64,000 nt of DNA from assembly GCA_019787685.1 (NCBI GenBank), contig JAHNUO010000029.1, forward strand, positions 1-64,000. Direction: 5' to 3'. The notes below the pieces were generated by a model, which was not told where the DNA came from, made no database searches, and saw nothing but the letters and a program-made list of their open reading frames with translations. The DNA is from Chiua virens. Lineage: Eukaryota; Basidiomycota; Agaricomycetes; Boletales; Boletaceae. Every line of letters starts with the position of its first letter. Position 1 is the first letter of the stretch. Position numbers and translations under genes: made by a program. Of this stretch, positions 1-10,426 are shown one piece after another.

Positions 1-1425
1 ATGACCTTCTCGACTGAGCAGATCTGGCACTGATGACATGTCTTGATGTACCAGGCAACGTCTGCTGTAAGTGATGGCCACCAGAAGCGGTCAGCGATGG
101 TGCGGCGGGTAGCATAAATTCCCTTGTGGCTGTTAGAGACCGTGCGACTCGGAGGTAGCCAACTCTGGATCTCCAGAGTTGTAATGTCGGATGGGACTTG
201 GCTTCACCGTATGTGGTGTGCCCTTGTCACAGTCTGTCCCTATATTTCGGACGTGCGGAGAACGGAGGTAGATATATGACTCAACACATAAAGTGGAGTC
301 GAGCGGAGTAAAGACCGTCGAGGTCTTACGGAGTGTTCGGAGTGAGTCGTACAATAAACTAATATTCAGACTAAGGGTACACAGTCAGGGTACTACAGTT
401 TATATACTCAGAGTGGAATGGAGATTAGTAACGGAGTTGGTAAGAGCTGAGTAAGACGGAAGATTGGGAAACTACATAGCTGGAGGTAAGTCAGGTACTG
501 AGAAAGCCGGAGCTGTGCTCATAAGCGAGACACAGGTTATGTACTAATATAAAAGAGGAAATATATATACGTAACGGAGGTCCGGGGTCACGGAGTTGCG
601 TCCTGAGGGAAATCGACCTGGAGTTATCATCTAAGAGAAACGGAGTTATATCCAGAGGAACGGAGAATGGAGCAGTATATGACAGTGGCCGAGCTTGTCG
701 TGTGTTTCCTTGAGAAAGCGAATGCGATCCAATCCAAATAAGACTTTCTGATGTCGTCCAGTGGATTCTTTGCGCCAGAGATGATCCGTGGATATGAAGA
801 ACTCAGTTGCACGTTTGATAAAACGGCTGCGTTGATTGTCTGCGATGTTGGATGGGATCGAGAGAGTGGAGAGAAACTGAAAAATGTCCTTGAGTTCGCG
901 ATCACACTGCTTCATTGCTTCACTCGTCGGTAGGGTAATGTCTTCATCGTCTGATCCGTTCGTCGCTGAGAGGACTAGTGGTCCTCCTCCTCCCTGGGGA
1001 TTCTGAAAATTTTCATCCTCAATCACCTTTGAAATCCAGATTCCTAATCCTAATGCTTCATCAAGCCATTCCTCAACCTCTGCTTCTTCTTCTTCCTCGT
1101 CGTTCTCCTCATCTTCTCCTTTTCTTCGGCATGAAAGGCCATCTGGGCCTTGGTGGCGTGATGCGGGAACATGTTTGAGCTCGAAATCGAACATGAGAAT
1201 ACCTGTGATCCAGCGGTTCATTGCGGCGTTCGGCTGGATGTCTGGATTGTTCAGCATGCCTTTAATATACTTCACGTCGACTTCGACAATGAGTTTCTTG
1301 ATGCCAATGATCCAGACTTTAATAGATCGGAGTGCGCGAAATAGACCGTATAATTCAATTTTGGCCTGTGAGTAGCGAGATTCACAATCATTCCATGTGA
1401 TGGATCCGAAACGAGAGGGGGCCCA
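1..1425 (-). pseudogene. Gypsy pol 3' part: RNase H end and integrase zinc-binding domain (interrupted)
   Basis: From about 1425 down to 690 the minus strand encodes the RNase H C-terminal half (FGSITWNDCESRYSQAKIEL and a DFELKHVPASRHQGPDGLS motif typical of Gypsy RNase H). An acidic linker and the start of an HHCC integrase domain follow. After the solo LTR the frame resumes at 125-1 with KGIYATRRTIADRFWWPSL and a CHQCQIC zinc motif. The integrase core lies beyond the window. The interruption makes this a pseudogene. Confidence 0.85.
131..684. mobile_element. Solo LTR (554 bp) nested in the Gypsy integrase
   Basis: The segment begins TGTTAGAGAC and ends TATATGACA, giving TG...CA termini. 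It is flanked by the 5-bp direct repeat GTGGC at 126-130 and 685-689. Removing it with one GTGGC rejoins the integrase zinc-binding region across HDKLGH and KGIYATRRT. It contains an A/T-rich TATA-like stretch near 547-570. Its sequence does not resemble the host element's own LTR at 5881 onward, so it comes from a different LTR family. The orientation is not determined. Confidence 0.9.
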
Positions 1426-1664
1426 TCAGCAAACCAACCATTATCTGGACAGTGCTGGACAGCTCTGGACAGTTTTCGACTGAAAGGTTCCCAACTGTCT
1501 AGAACTGGACAGATTTTCGAAAAAAAATCCTGCCTCTAAACTTCTTCTCAAAATTTCACAAGGTAAAATTTCCATCAAATAAAGCCAATTGAGATAGTTT
1601 TTGTGAGCCTAGACATTGATTTACTTGTGTGGCAAGCCCAAACTTTCAACAGTGTGAAGGCTGT
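1426..1664. mobile_element. About 240-bp insertion in the RNase H domain
   Basis: The reverse transcriptase/RNase H frame breaks after ENQACHPS and resumes at PSRFGSITW, which are adjacent in related elements. The intervening DNA is non-coding and contains four copies of CTGGACAG near 1448-1514. No convincing TIR or LTR ends are seen; short CCC(A)TC-like sequence at both borders may be a target duplication. The element class is unknown. Confidence 0.55.
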
Positions 1665-3130
1665 TCCACCGATGGGTGACATGCTTGGTTTTCATCTTCT
1701 TGGTAGAGAATATATCCGACTGCAATGCAGGATGAGTCGACGGCAAGGATGACAGGGCATGCGGAGGTGTAATCAATCAGGCGGATTGCAGGCAAGCTAA
1801 CTACAGCAGCTTTGAGGTGGTTCATTGCGTTCCGGTGCTCATCAGTCCAAGTGAAGGGAATGGCATTGTGAGTTAGGTCAATGAGTGGTCGAGCAATCTT
1901 CGCATAATCCTTGATCCAATTCCGGACAGTTCCTGTTGTCCCTAAGAATCCGCAGACTTCTGTGCGAGACTGGCATGGGCTGGGCCATTTTGTGATTTTC
2001 GTGACTTTTGACTGGTCTGGGACACGCCCATTGTAATTGCAGGACTGTCCAACGACAATGACTTCAGGTTGGCAAAGAAAAAGCTTCTTCGCGGATATAG
2101 TAGCTCCAGCGTGCTTCAAACGATGTAAAATGTGGTTGACATCAACACAATGCTCCCATATGAAGCAGTGGATACCTGGGTTGTCGGCTATGGTTTCGTA
2201 GGTACCATCGGGAAGTTCATAGTGTGTATGCGGGCCGAGAACATTGATATCATCTTGGAAATTTGGGGCAATGTTGATTTCGGCTTGGAGAATGAATGCA
2301 ACATTGTTCTGGAAAACGGCGGGTGAATCCATCCATCCCATAGGAAGCAATGTGAGATGGAAGGTCCCGAGAGGTGTCTGGAATGTCGTGAGGTCACGGG
2401 AATCTTCAGCAAGAGCACGGTGGTCGAATCCAACAAATAAATCCATCATGGTGTAGATTGTGTGGCCTGCGGATTGCTTGGCAAACATCTCGACGTATGG
2501 GAGAGTGGCGGCATTTTTAACAGTGACAGCATTGAGCGGCTGTAGGTTGTGAACAATGCGGACAGATCTGTTCTTCTTTGCGACACAAAACCATTTTGAC
2601 TGGTATGAGCTGTTTGAAGGCTCATAGATTCCGGATGCGATCTTTGATTTAATGAGCTGGATGACTTCGTCACGGATTCTGGGTGGGATTGGTGGCTGAT
2701 GTTGGACCCATGGCGTGTGCTCGATGATTGGGATGACTACAGGTGGGAAATAGTCATCACAGAAGCGTCCTTTCTCGGTTTCATCCCATGCGAGACCCAA
2801 TTCATTGTTTTGTAAAACATGCACAGCGAGTTTCTGTTCCTCCGGTAGTAAGAATTTGTTGGAAAAGATGCCGAGATCGGTCATCTGTTCGTGTGTGATG
2901 CGCTTTCCAGGTGAGAATGGTTGTGGATTAGGGGATAGATGTGGAAGTGAGTTGAGTGGGTCTTCCGGAAAACAACGGACAATACGAGCATGGTGGGGCA
3001 TGGTGGTAGCGACTGGCTTGACTCGGTTTGCAACTTTCTTGTATGCGAGCACATGGCGGATTGGATCTATGTTGAAGGTCTGTTGAAGCTGGTATTCTGC
3101 GAGTGAGGACATAGAAAGTGACGAGATCAC
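1646..3130 (-). pseudogene. Gypsy reverse transcriptase and RNase H start
   Basis: This 494-residue frame contains an RT domain: a SKWFCVAKK fingers region, MDLFVGFDHRALAEDSRDLT, FQTPLGTFHLTLLPMGW, and NFQDDINVLGP at the position of the catalytic YxDD/FIDD box. The thumb and the start of RNase H (ILAVDSS...GYILYQEDEN) follow. It is in frame with the protease segment, separated by a single TGA at 3194-3196. The Gln before DD is unusual for Gypsy RT, where Ile or Val is common, and could be decay. The C-terminal residues come from the neighbouring insertion. Confidence 0.85.
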
Positions 3131-3193
3131 TCCCTGCCATTTGGTCTGGGTTAGTGCTAATGCATGTGCACTGTGCGGCTTGTGAGGGAATGG

Positions 3194-4561
3194 TCATGCA
3201 TGTGTAGGGATCATCCAGATGTTGGATGGGTCGAGCGGATCTGCAATGGTAATGCTAATGTCACATGCGGTTTCATGTTTCTGGAGATGGACGAGGTGCT
3301 GCCATGGGCGGCCAAGAAGGAGATGATATGGGGCATTTGGGATGACATACGCATGAGCCCAAGTCTTGAGACTATCAACTGTAATTTCCAGCATCTTGAT
3401 ACATCCCATCATTGGTTGCGAGTCGCCGTTTGCCGTTTGCATTGTCATTCCTGTGTGATTCGAGATTGGTGTTCCAAGATGCTCCCAAACGTCCTGGCGG
3501 ATGACTATGATTTCGGATCCTTCATTGAGTAGCGCAAGCTCGTCAATTTTTCCATTTAAGACAACTTTGATTTCATGGAGGGGTGTGGCATGCTCGATCT
3601 GGACTGGCAGCAAGGTAGTAACTGTGGTCGTCAACGGAGTGGGAATCTGATGCGTTTTGCAATATTTGACTGCTTTCTTTCGTAAGTTGGGGCTGATGGC
3701 TAATAAATCTGTGACGGAAAGGTTCGGAATCGTCATATGAAGAAGCAATTCATAGACCCATTTGGCAGCGTCAGGGGATGCAGCTTTCGATTCATATGTA
3801 TACACCGGAACATGCTTGAGTGGTGCAGAGTCTCTGGACGCTGGTACGGATTGTGCAGGTATGGAAATGGGCGGTTTGGGTGTCTCTGGTGTTTGTTTAG
3901 CTGAGTGAGTGGGTTCTGGAGGTGGGATCTCTGTATCGGTGCGAGCAGCCATGCATGCCTTGGATCTCGTGAGGGCTAAAACATCAGCATCCTCCTCATC
4001 AGGTACTTCCTCAATGGATGCTCGGGTGTCTGTGATAGCATCTTTGACGCGGTTGCATTCGAAGAGAACCGCAGACGGTCCTGGTGCAACAAACATATTC
4101 GTAGTGGCTTGCTGAAGATGTGGCGGGGATTCTCTGACGAATTCAGATGGAGTGCGAGCAGGTGGGATTGCATGGTTCTGATAGTACTCGTCAATTGTAT
4201 CCTTGAATAAATTGGTTGTTGCATGACATTTGATACGTCCTCCATTGGGAAAGTTGAGATAACCGTTTTTGCAGATGACGCAGCCTGCTCGGATATACTC
4301 AAGTATGCATATGCAATCACGAAGAAAATGACCTCTGCCACACATATAGCATGAGGAGTTGGCGATGGTGGTGCTTTGCGGGCAACTCTGGTGTGGGGTC
4401 TGTGACTGACAGGAAGATGGGGAAGCCCAGGCCTGTGCCGCGGCTGGAGCAAGGCATGCGAGGTGAGTGTAGAGAGCCAAGTAGGAGACGTCTGCTAAGT
4501 TGAGCATATGTAACTTACGGCTGATCTCTTCAACTTCGTCGATATGCACCTTGGAGATCAC
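3194..4561 (-). pseudogene. Gypsy zinc knuckle and aspartic protease segment
   Basis: The frame carries a gag-type zinc knuckle (CYMCGRGHFLRDC), a low-complexity Pro/Thr/Ser linker and a retroviral-type protease region. At the protease active site the sequence reads LALLNEGSEIIVI where D-[ST/D]-G is expected. The catalytic Asp therefore appears replaced by Asn, so protease activity is unlikely. It shares the gag frame, separated from it by stops near 4682 and at 4709. Confidence 0.8.
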
Positions 4562-4708
4562 ACTTGAATCGAATGTGACTCGCTTGGTCTGTATATCACG
4601 AGGGGCTTCTTTCTTGCAACTATTTTCATCATCTGATTCGTCATCAGAGTCTTTGATCTGTGCAATTCGACTTGTTCGTGACTAATCCTTCTTATCAGCT
4701 GAGCTGCC

Positions 4709-5713
4709 TCATCCGTCATGCAGGGACTTCATACGTGCGGCTATCGGGTCATTGAGGTCTGCGTCAAACGCGTCATCGGAAAGGACAAAACATCCAGCCT
4801 CCATCACCTTCTCGTAATGGGTTGGTTCATCGCGAGAATACTGTGAGTCTTTCAACTCGAGGCGTCGGTCAATAGTGCGGCAGACAGAAAGTGGCAATCC
4901 AGTCCAAAAATAGCGATCCCGTTCATTGGCAGAGATCTTCTTCTGATCAACAAGCCAGACAGCGATGGGACGGAAACGGCGATAGTATTGTTGTAACTCA
5001 GTTTCAGTGGAGATATCGTCATTGGAAGGGGCGGCGATGACTAGTTCAAGGTCATGACGAGTGTATTTGATGCCTTTGTCTGTGCCAGGGTACTGCTCAA
5101 GAATGCTCTGTTTGAATACAATGTAGTCATGACTCTCATATCCTGTAAGCGTAACCCAAAAACGCTTGGTCATCTTATCGACATAGTGAATAACCAACTT
5201 GCATTTTTCCACATTGGAAAGGGTACTCGCATCCACATAATCCTCAAAGAGTTTGAAGAACTCAAGCAGCTTGGACGTTTCACCATTAAATGTCGGCGCT
5301 TTCAAAGACATAGGTGACAGCATTGCATTAATACCCTTCAAATTGATGGTATTCGTGGTGCCCATGGAAAGAGATGACATGATCGCGGATGGAGCTGGCA
5401 GCGGTTGCGTGATGGACGGCTGTGGTGGTTGTACAAGAGCAGGTGGCAGCGGCTGTACAGGTGAAGGTGGAGGCGGCTGCAGGAAAACTGCTGGGGTGTG
5501 TAATTGAAAACGGGTGTGCGACAGCTGAAAGATTGATGATGCGGATGGGATGCTCGACGTGAAGGGTGATACAGAGATGGACAGCAATTCAGATGGGGAC
5601 TCGGATTCGACAGGTGATGGGATGCGATCTATGGATACTTCGGCTGGGGTCACGAAAACTTCTTCTGGCTGATCTGCGGAAAACGGCATGTTCAGCTGTG
5701 TGGGTTGGGTCAC
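4709..5713 (-). pseudogene. Gypsy gag
   Basis: This 334-residue frame has a Pro-rich N-terminal half and a gag core from about residue 130 (PTFNGETSKLLEFFKLFEDYVD), the usual retrotransposon gag fold of fungal Gypsy elements. It ends at a TGA after MKSLHDG, beyond which the same frame continues with coding-like acidic sequence (SDDESDDEN) into the zinc knuckle. The stop is best read as a mutation inside gag-pol rather than the original end. Confidence 0.8.
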
Positions 5714-5880
5714 AGCTCGTTGGGTGGCTCCTCTCGTTAGGACACTGGGCAGAAGCAGTGGGTGCTTCAGGATACGAGCAGGAACAGACGCATTGCTGTG
5801 GGATGGTTTAGGTGGAATGGTGGAAATAGGTGCAGGAGGATGTGGCTAAATCAGAAACTTCCCCTCGCGGTGGGCTCCAA

Positions 5881-6299
5881 TGTTTGTAGTGGCACGCTCC
5901 GCTGTGTTGGCGAAACGTGGAAGGCGAGTGCGAGTGTGGAAGGGGAAGGTGACTGAGCCGGTAGATGGTTTGTTGAGTGTGCGAGAAGGAGAGAATGCAT
6001 CCATGCATAGAGAGAGTCGGAGAACGTGTGGAATTAGGAGACTCGGAAGGCATGCGGAACGTCGGAATACTTTGGATTGAGCTGAAACGATTGGGATTGG
6101 ACTCTAAGACTGATTATTATCGATGATGGAGACGAACGTACAAGGAGGCTTATATATGAAAGTGAAAAGGCTATGAAGTGTATGGTAAACAGAGAGCTTA
6201 GAAACGACTGAATAGTGCTGAATAACGCTGACAAATAAAATGAAAAGGCAGTGGTCGCTCGGACCAGATCTGTAGCTGGATGCGTAGCAATCCTTACAT
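5881..6299 (-). repeat. 5' LTR of the Gypsy element (outer end approximate)
   Basis: On the minus strand the LTR would end ...CACTACAAACA at 5881, directly followed by TTGGAGCCCACCGCGAGG, which resembles the primer-binding region of fungal Gypsy elements. A TATA-like box (CATATATAAG on the minus strand) lies near 6152-6161. The outer boundary is set at TGTAAGGATTGC (6299); an alternative TGTCAGCG start at 6233 cannot be excluded. Confidence 0.6.
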
Positions 6300-6847
6300 G
6301 TCTGCGTAGATCCTAGTGTCATCTCTTGTCGTCTCTTTTCATACATTAAATTGTTTAAAACACAATCGAAGTTCATGCAAAAAATATCGAAGTTTAGATG
6401 CACTACAGTAAAGTGTGCTACACAGGGGTAACTCAGCATGTGAGAGTTGCTGAGTTTGAAATCAGCCGTCACTATTTACTTTGGATTTTTCGCACAACTT
6501 CTCTTTTCTCCCACTCCATGCTAATTAGTTATATCCCTTCAATGCAGGACAAATGATATGATATGATCAAGTAAGGGGAGCAATTATCCCCATACCTGGT
6601 ATGTTACATGCGCCCGTCTCCCATTATTATTGTTCTTACCTCCCTTGATGGTTACCAATATAATGATGTACTGTCCCAGATACTGGGTGATTGATGAAAC
6701 AATTGTAGACTGACCTGGTACATTAATATCATTCTTGGTCAACTGCCTATTGTGTTGCCAATAGTAATCAATATGTGTCAGCCCTCATATAACTCAGTGC
6801 GTTATCTTATTCTTGCATCTCCAAATTCAGAACCAATCCTTCTAGCC
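6300..6847. other. Intergenic, A/T-rich, no gene seen
   Basis: This stretch lies between the Gypsy LTR and the next gene. No reading frame, RNA gene or repeat could be supported. It presumably holds the promoter of the plus-strand gene starting at 6848. Confidence 0.5.
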
Positions 6848-9328
6848 ATGAAAGTTTCTGATGCGCTTGCCACCCTTTCACACTTGGTTCATCCCCCATT
6901 TCCCCTCAATTGCGTTCACGCCCTCTAATATCTGACAGGCAGGCGATTTTGCGAAACGGAACATCCTGGGACTAGGCAACTCCCCCACCCAGGCAGACGT
7001 TGAAGCCCAAGTAGCCAGCCCGCAAAAACCACCCTATGTTGTCTATACCAAGCAGAGCCATCAGGAAATCAGCAACACTCAGGGCCCCAATCCTTCCGTT
7101 CCCAATCATCGGAAGAGTTTTCAAGCCCCACCCCAGTCTGTTCATGGTCAACCCTATTGTCCTCTGCACCAGGAAGGTTCCGAAAGTCCATCTCTCCCAG
7201 AACCCTCAGTCCAAGGGACACTTCGAGTGTCTCACAATGGGATGAGGCTCAAGTTTGCACGCTATCATGTTCTATCTGTGGTGAGACAATTTTGTTTGTG
7301 TCTGGTTTGCATAAGTTCAACCCCACTAGAGTGAGTCCCAGTTGGAGCCCACCACTGAGTCCATAGCTGAATCACCATATGCAACCGCCGCCTCCTGCCC
7401 ACCATCTCCTAGTTCATTTCCCTGTTTGATTCACACCCTCATACCTAATCCTTGCCTAGGACCCTCGTCCAACATGGAGGAGATGACTATCGAGACCTTG
7501 ATCACCCCACCATCCTCAACCTTGATCACCCCACCATCCTCAACCTTGGCCAATCCATTCTCAGCCCCAGTCCACGAACAAGACGCTGTGATGGCCACAG
7601 TATCCTCAGAATGCGACACTCTGGTGACCGCAGTAGTTGCTCGACTCGACAACGCTGTGCCTTCCTTTCTCATGGACCTCGACCCAGACCCAGTATCACT
7701 TTCTACCCCGATGCTTACCAGCAGAGTGCTCTGGGCCCCTTCTGTCCCAACACCCACTCCACCTACTCCAGGCCTTCTTTCTGCTGATCCTCCCGCCATT
7801 CCTGCTTCCTTAAATCAAATGATGCCTACCGCCCCCACACCTACCCCCCCCAATCCAGGTTCCATTTCTACTCCACCCACCCTTCCAGATGCACATACAC
7901 TTCATTCCCCCGCCATTCCTACTTCCTTAAACCAAACGCCTACCCCCCACACCGTTCGCACTCAACCATATACACCTTCCACTCCCATCCCCCCCGCCGC
8001 ACGCTCGCACTCCAGGCCATTGCCTCTCCCTGAGGCTCTAGAAAGCGTCATACATTGTGTTGTTACAGAACGCCTGGACTCTACCACCACTCACCTCGTT
8101 GACTCTACAGTCCGTGGCGTAGTGGACGCATGTGTTCCTCATTTGGAGAAATTTATCGACATGAAACTAACTTGCCTTGCAATGCGCAATGTTGGGAACT
8201 CGGATGGTTGGGACGGAGATGATGAAGATGATAACGAGGATGCATTAGTTTTGTCCCACAGGAAAAAACTTGGCACTCATGGTCACATGAACTACTTGCA
8301 TGTAAGCTCCGTATTCCTTGTTCCTCGTGCACGCATTGACACACTACGAATACACCTTTAGTCAGCTTTCAGAAGATACCTGGAACAGAAAGGTCTTATG
8401 AACACTCGATCCTCGACAGTCAGGAATCCACACATGCCTGATCCAAGTCAAGTCCAATCATTCAATCAGGACGGAGGTTCTCCTCCCACTATTCAGGATA
8501 TTGCCATCAACTGGAAGAGCCCGCTAAAGACTTCACCCTGGAATAAAGAAGTGCTTCAATTGTTGGTGGCGGACTTCCAATCTGAGATCCAGTCGGGTTT
8601 GCATGTGAGTGTGACTTATGACGCTCATACAATGACAGTCGACTCCCTCAGCCAGATTTGCTTGCAGAAGCTGCCACAGACATATCGAGCGTATCGACAA
8701 CAGGCCATTATAGATTCCAGTAACAACAAGCAAGCTCATGTAGATGCTATTGCACAGCAACAGTCTCAGAAATGTGCCCAGAGAAAGAATGACAGGTCAA
8801 CTGCCCAGAAACATGGCGTACGTATATCTCAGTCTCTCCTATATGCTTCTTCTGATCGACTTGCAGACATTTGCCAGGCGCCGCAAAATTGCCCATGAAA
8901 ATCGATCTCGAGATCCCCCCACCTGGGATGTGATCACACAAATGCTCGACTGCCTAGGAGTGGAGGGGATGAGTGGAGATGAAACAGACTCACAGGCCGG
9001 AGCGTTCCCCAAAGTCTTGAGGTGTATTGAAACTCCATGGATAAGTCCTGTTATTTCACGCTTATTCCAAGCTGTAGAATCCTATGGACCCTCCCTCATA
9101 GAAGAGAACATGCGCTCGCATATTGGCAATGCCTCGCTTTCCCACCATTTCGAACCCCACAGGAAGAATACTCTGGCAAAGCCCCTTCCTGGACTTCCCC
9201 GTAATTGGTATAGCGATGAGTGGTTTAGGGGTCTAAGTACTGGATACCGTGCAATCCTTGCCTCCAGAGACAACATTGAGTTCCCCAAACTGGTAGGCAT
9301 TATCAGTGGACAATGCGACTACACCTAA
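6848..9328 (+). CDS. Unrecognised five-exon gene, predicted 752-residue protein
   Basis: Proposed exons are 6848-6886, 6939-7280, 7342-8301, 8362-8817 and 8867-9328. All four introns (52, 61, 60 and 49 bp) are GT-AG and phase 0, and joining them gives one uninterrupted frame. The first intron donor (GTTCAT) is weak. The protein starts MKVSDALATLSHL, has a Pro/Thr/Ser-rich middle with an in-frame duplicated LITPPSST unit and an acidic patch near residue 410. The C-terminal 250 residues look globular (DPPTWDVITQMLDCLG, PRNWYSDEWFRGLSTGYRAI). I do not recognise a named domain; the C-terminal part has the look of repetitive basidiomycete hypothetical proteins. A repeat tail begins about 60 bp after the stop, so the gene may be carried by a transposable element. 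Confidence 0.6.
7497..7544 (+). repeat. 24-bp tandem duplication, in frame
   Basis: The unit CTTGATCACCCCACCATCCT plus CAAC occurs twice, head to tail and identical. It lies in exon 3 of the gene at 6848-9328 and encodes two copies of an eight-residue LITPPSST-type unit. A partial third copy follows. Confidence 0.9.
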
Positions 9329-9384
9329 CTCAGAAATCGTTAGGATCCTTATGGACAGCTGGGTGCTTGCCAAGCGGGGCCTCA

Positions 9385-9893
9385 GTGAGTGGCCCCCGAG
9401 TGGTCCACCAGGTGGCCTCTGAGTGGTCCTCTGAGTGGTCCCCTCGTATGTTTTCTAATCATATTCAAAATCAGATCTTGCAAATGTACTGTTCACAGAT
9501 TCTTGACTCTTTTTGGATATGTACGCTGTTTTATCTAATGAACTTATTTTGTACATGACCTTATAGCAAATTGTATACTTATTCTGGCTCAGTCTCCGAC
9601 AATGTTCCCATCGCATATGGAGAATCTGTACACAAAAATGTTTTATTATCAAATGCATGATCTTTTTCTAAGAAAGTGTGATAATGAGTTCACGAAACAG
9701 AGGCCCGGTTTTTATTATGCCTAAATTTAGGCATAATATTTTACCTTTTCCCAAGCCTAAGTCCCGCAAGCAAAACTAGCAACATTTTGTCAGTTTGTTG
9801 TTAATTATGTTTCAACCACATTAGTAGTTAGCTAGGCGGAATATGTTTGTAGCTGTGTACAGCCTATGTTACAAGGACTTATTCAATCGTCCC
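9385..9893 (+). repeat. Repeat tail, GAGTGGTCCCC family, single arm
   Basis: It starts with several GAGTGG(T/C)CC(C) units. It shares long stretches with the reverse complement of 13475-13915 (for example GTATACTTATTCTGGCTCAG) and with the plus strand of 13980-14455 (for example AGTTAGCTAGGCGGAAT). Similarity stops at TCGTCCC near 9893. At 9713-9738 it contains a perfect 26-bp palindrome centred on CCTAAATTTAGG. It follows the gene at 6848-9328 directly. Confidence 0.75.
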
Positions 9894-10117
9894 AGGGGTG
9901 GGAGTTCTTCGAAAGATTCCTATCGTCAAGGAATAGTTCTGATCTCGGCGATGATTTTCTCCGCCAAGCTTGCGAAGAAGAAGACATGTCGGCATTCCCG
10001 ACATGCGAAGAGCAACTGGACCAGTTGGAAAGCCATGCTTTAGCTTCCGGCCTGGCTCAGTTAGACCTCGGGTGCGGTGAACGCATAAGCAGCATGGTAA
10101 ACAATATCACCACGTAG
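9866..10117 (+). CDS. Short acidic open frame, possible gene fragment
   Basis: An 83-residue frame (MLQGLIQSSQGWEFFERFLS...) has an amino-acid composition that looks coding, with an acidic centre (ACEEEDMSAFPTCEEQLDQLE). Its start lies inside the repeat tail and a GTAAAC donor-like site follows near 10097. No family is recognised and no partner exon was found, so it may be a remnant or chance. Confidence 0.2.
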   Translation: MLQGLIQSSQGWEFFERFLSSRNSSDLGDDFLRQACEEEDMSAFPTCEEQLDQLESHALASGLAQLDLGCGERISSMVNNITT

Positions 10118-10426
10118 CCGAGCCTAGGCTTCAGATGTGCGCTTTCGGTGAGTTCTAGAGCAAATTATCCAATTCATAGGTTGATCAGACAATATCAAAC
10201 CCTCTAACCAGTTCATCTATCACGTAGACATTCGTTGCATTTTAAGTTCTTGTAATCATGATGCTGTACTCAAAAGCTTGATTAGGGGGTGCAGTCCTTG
10301 TCAGAAGTCCCCGCCAACTTGAATTCAGCACCCGACTGACTCGTACATACACTTTCGACGATTGTACTACATACAAATTCAGGCACGATCACGCTTCACA
10401 ACAGCTCACCAGGCATCGGAATCCCT

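Larger units (their letters stand above)
1..6299 (-). mobile_element. Degenerate Ty3/Gypsy LTR retrotransposon, truncated by the window's left edge
   Basis: Read on the minus strand the order is LTR, primer-binding region, gag, zinc knuckle/protease, reverse transcriptase, RNase H and integrase, which is the Ty3/Gypsy order. The 3' LTR and most of the integrase lie outside the window. Gag, protease and reverse transcriptase share one reading frame, so the ancestor probably had one long gag-pol frame. That frame is now cut by several stops and two insertions, so the copy is not autonomous. The outer LTR end is uncertain because the partner LTR is not visible. Confidence 0.9.

Noticed and set aside
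7431..7799. Minus-strand open frame opposite exon 3 of the gene at 6848-9328
   Set aside because: It is a mirror of a G/C-biased Pro/Thr-rich exon.
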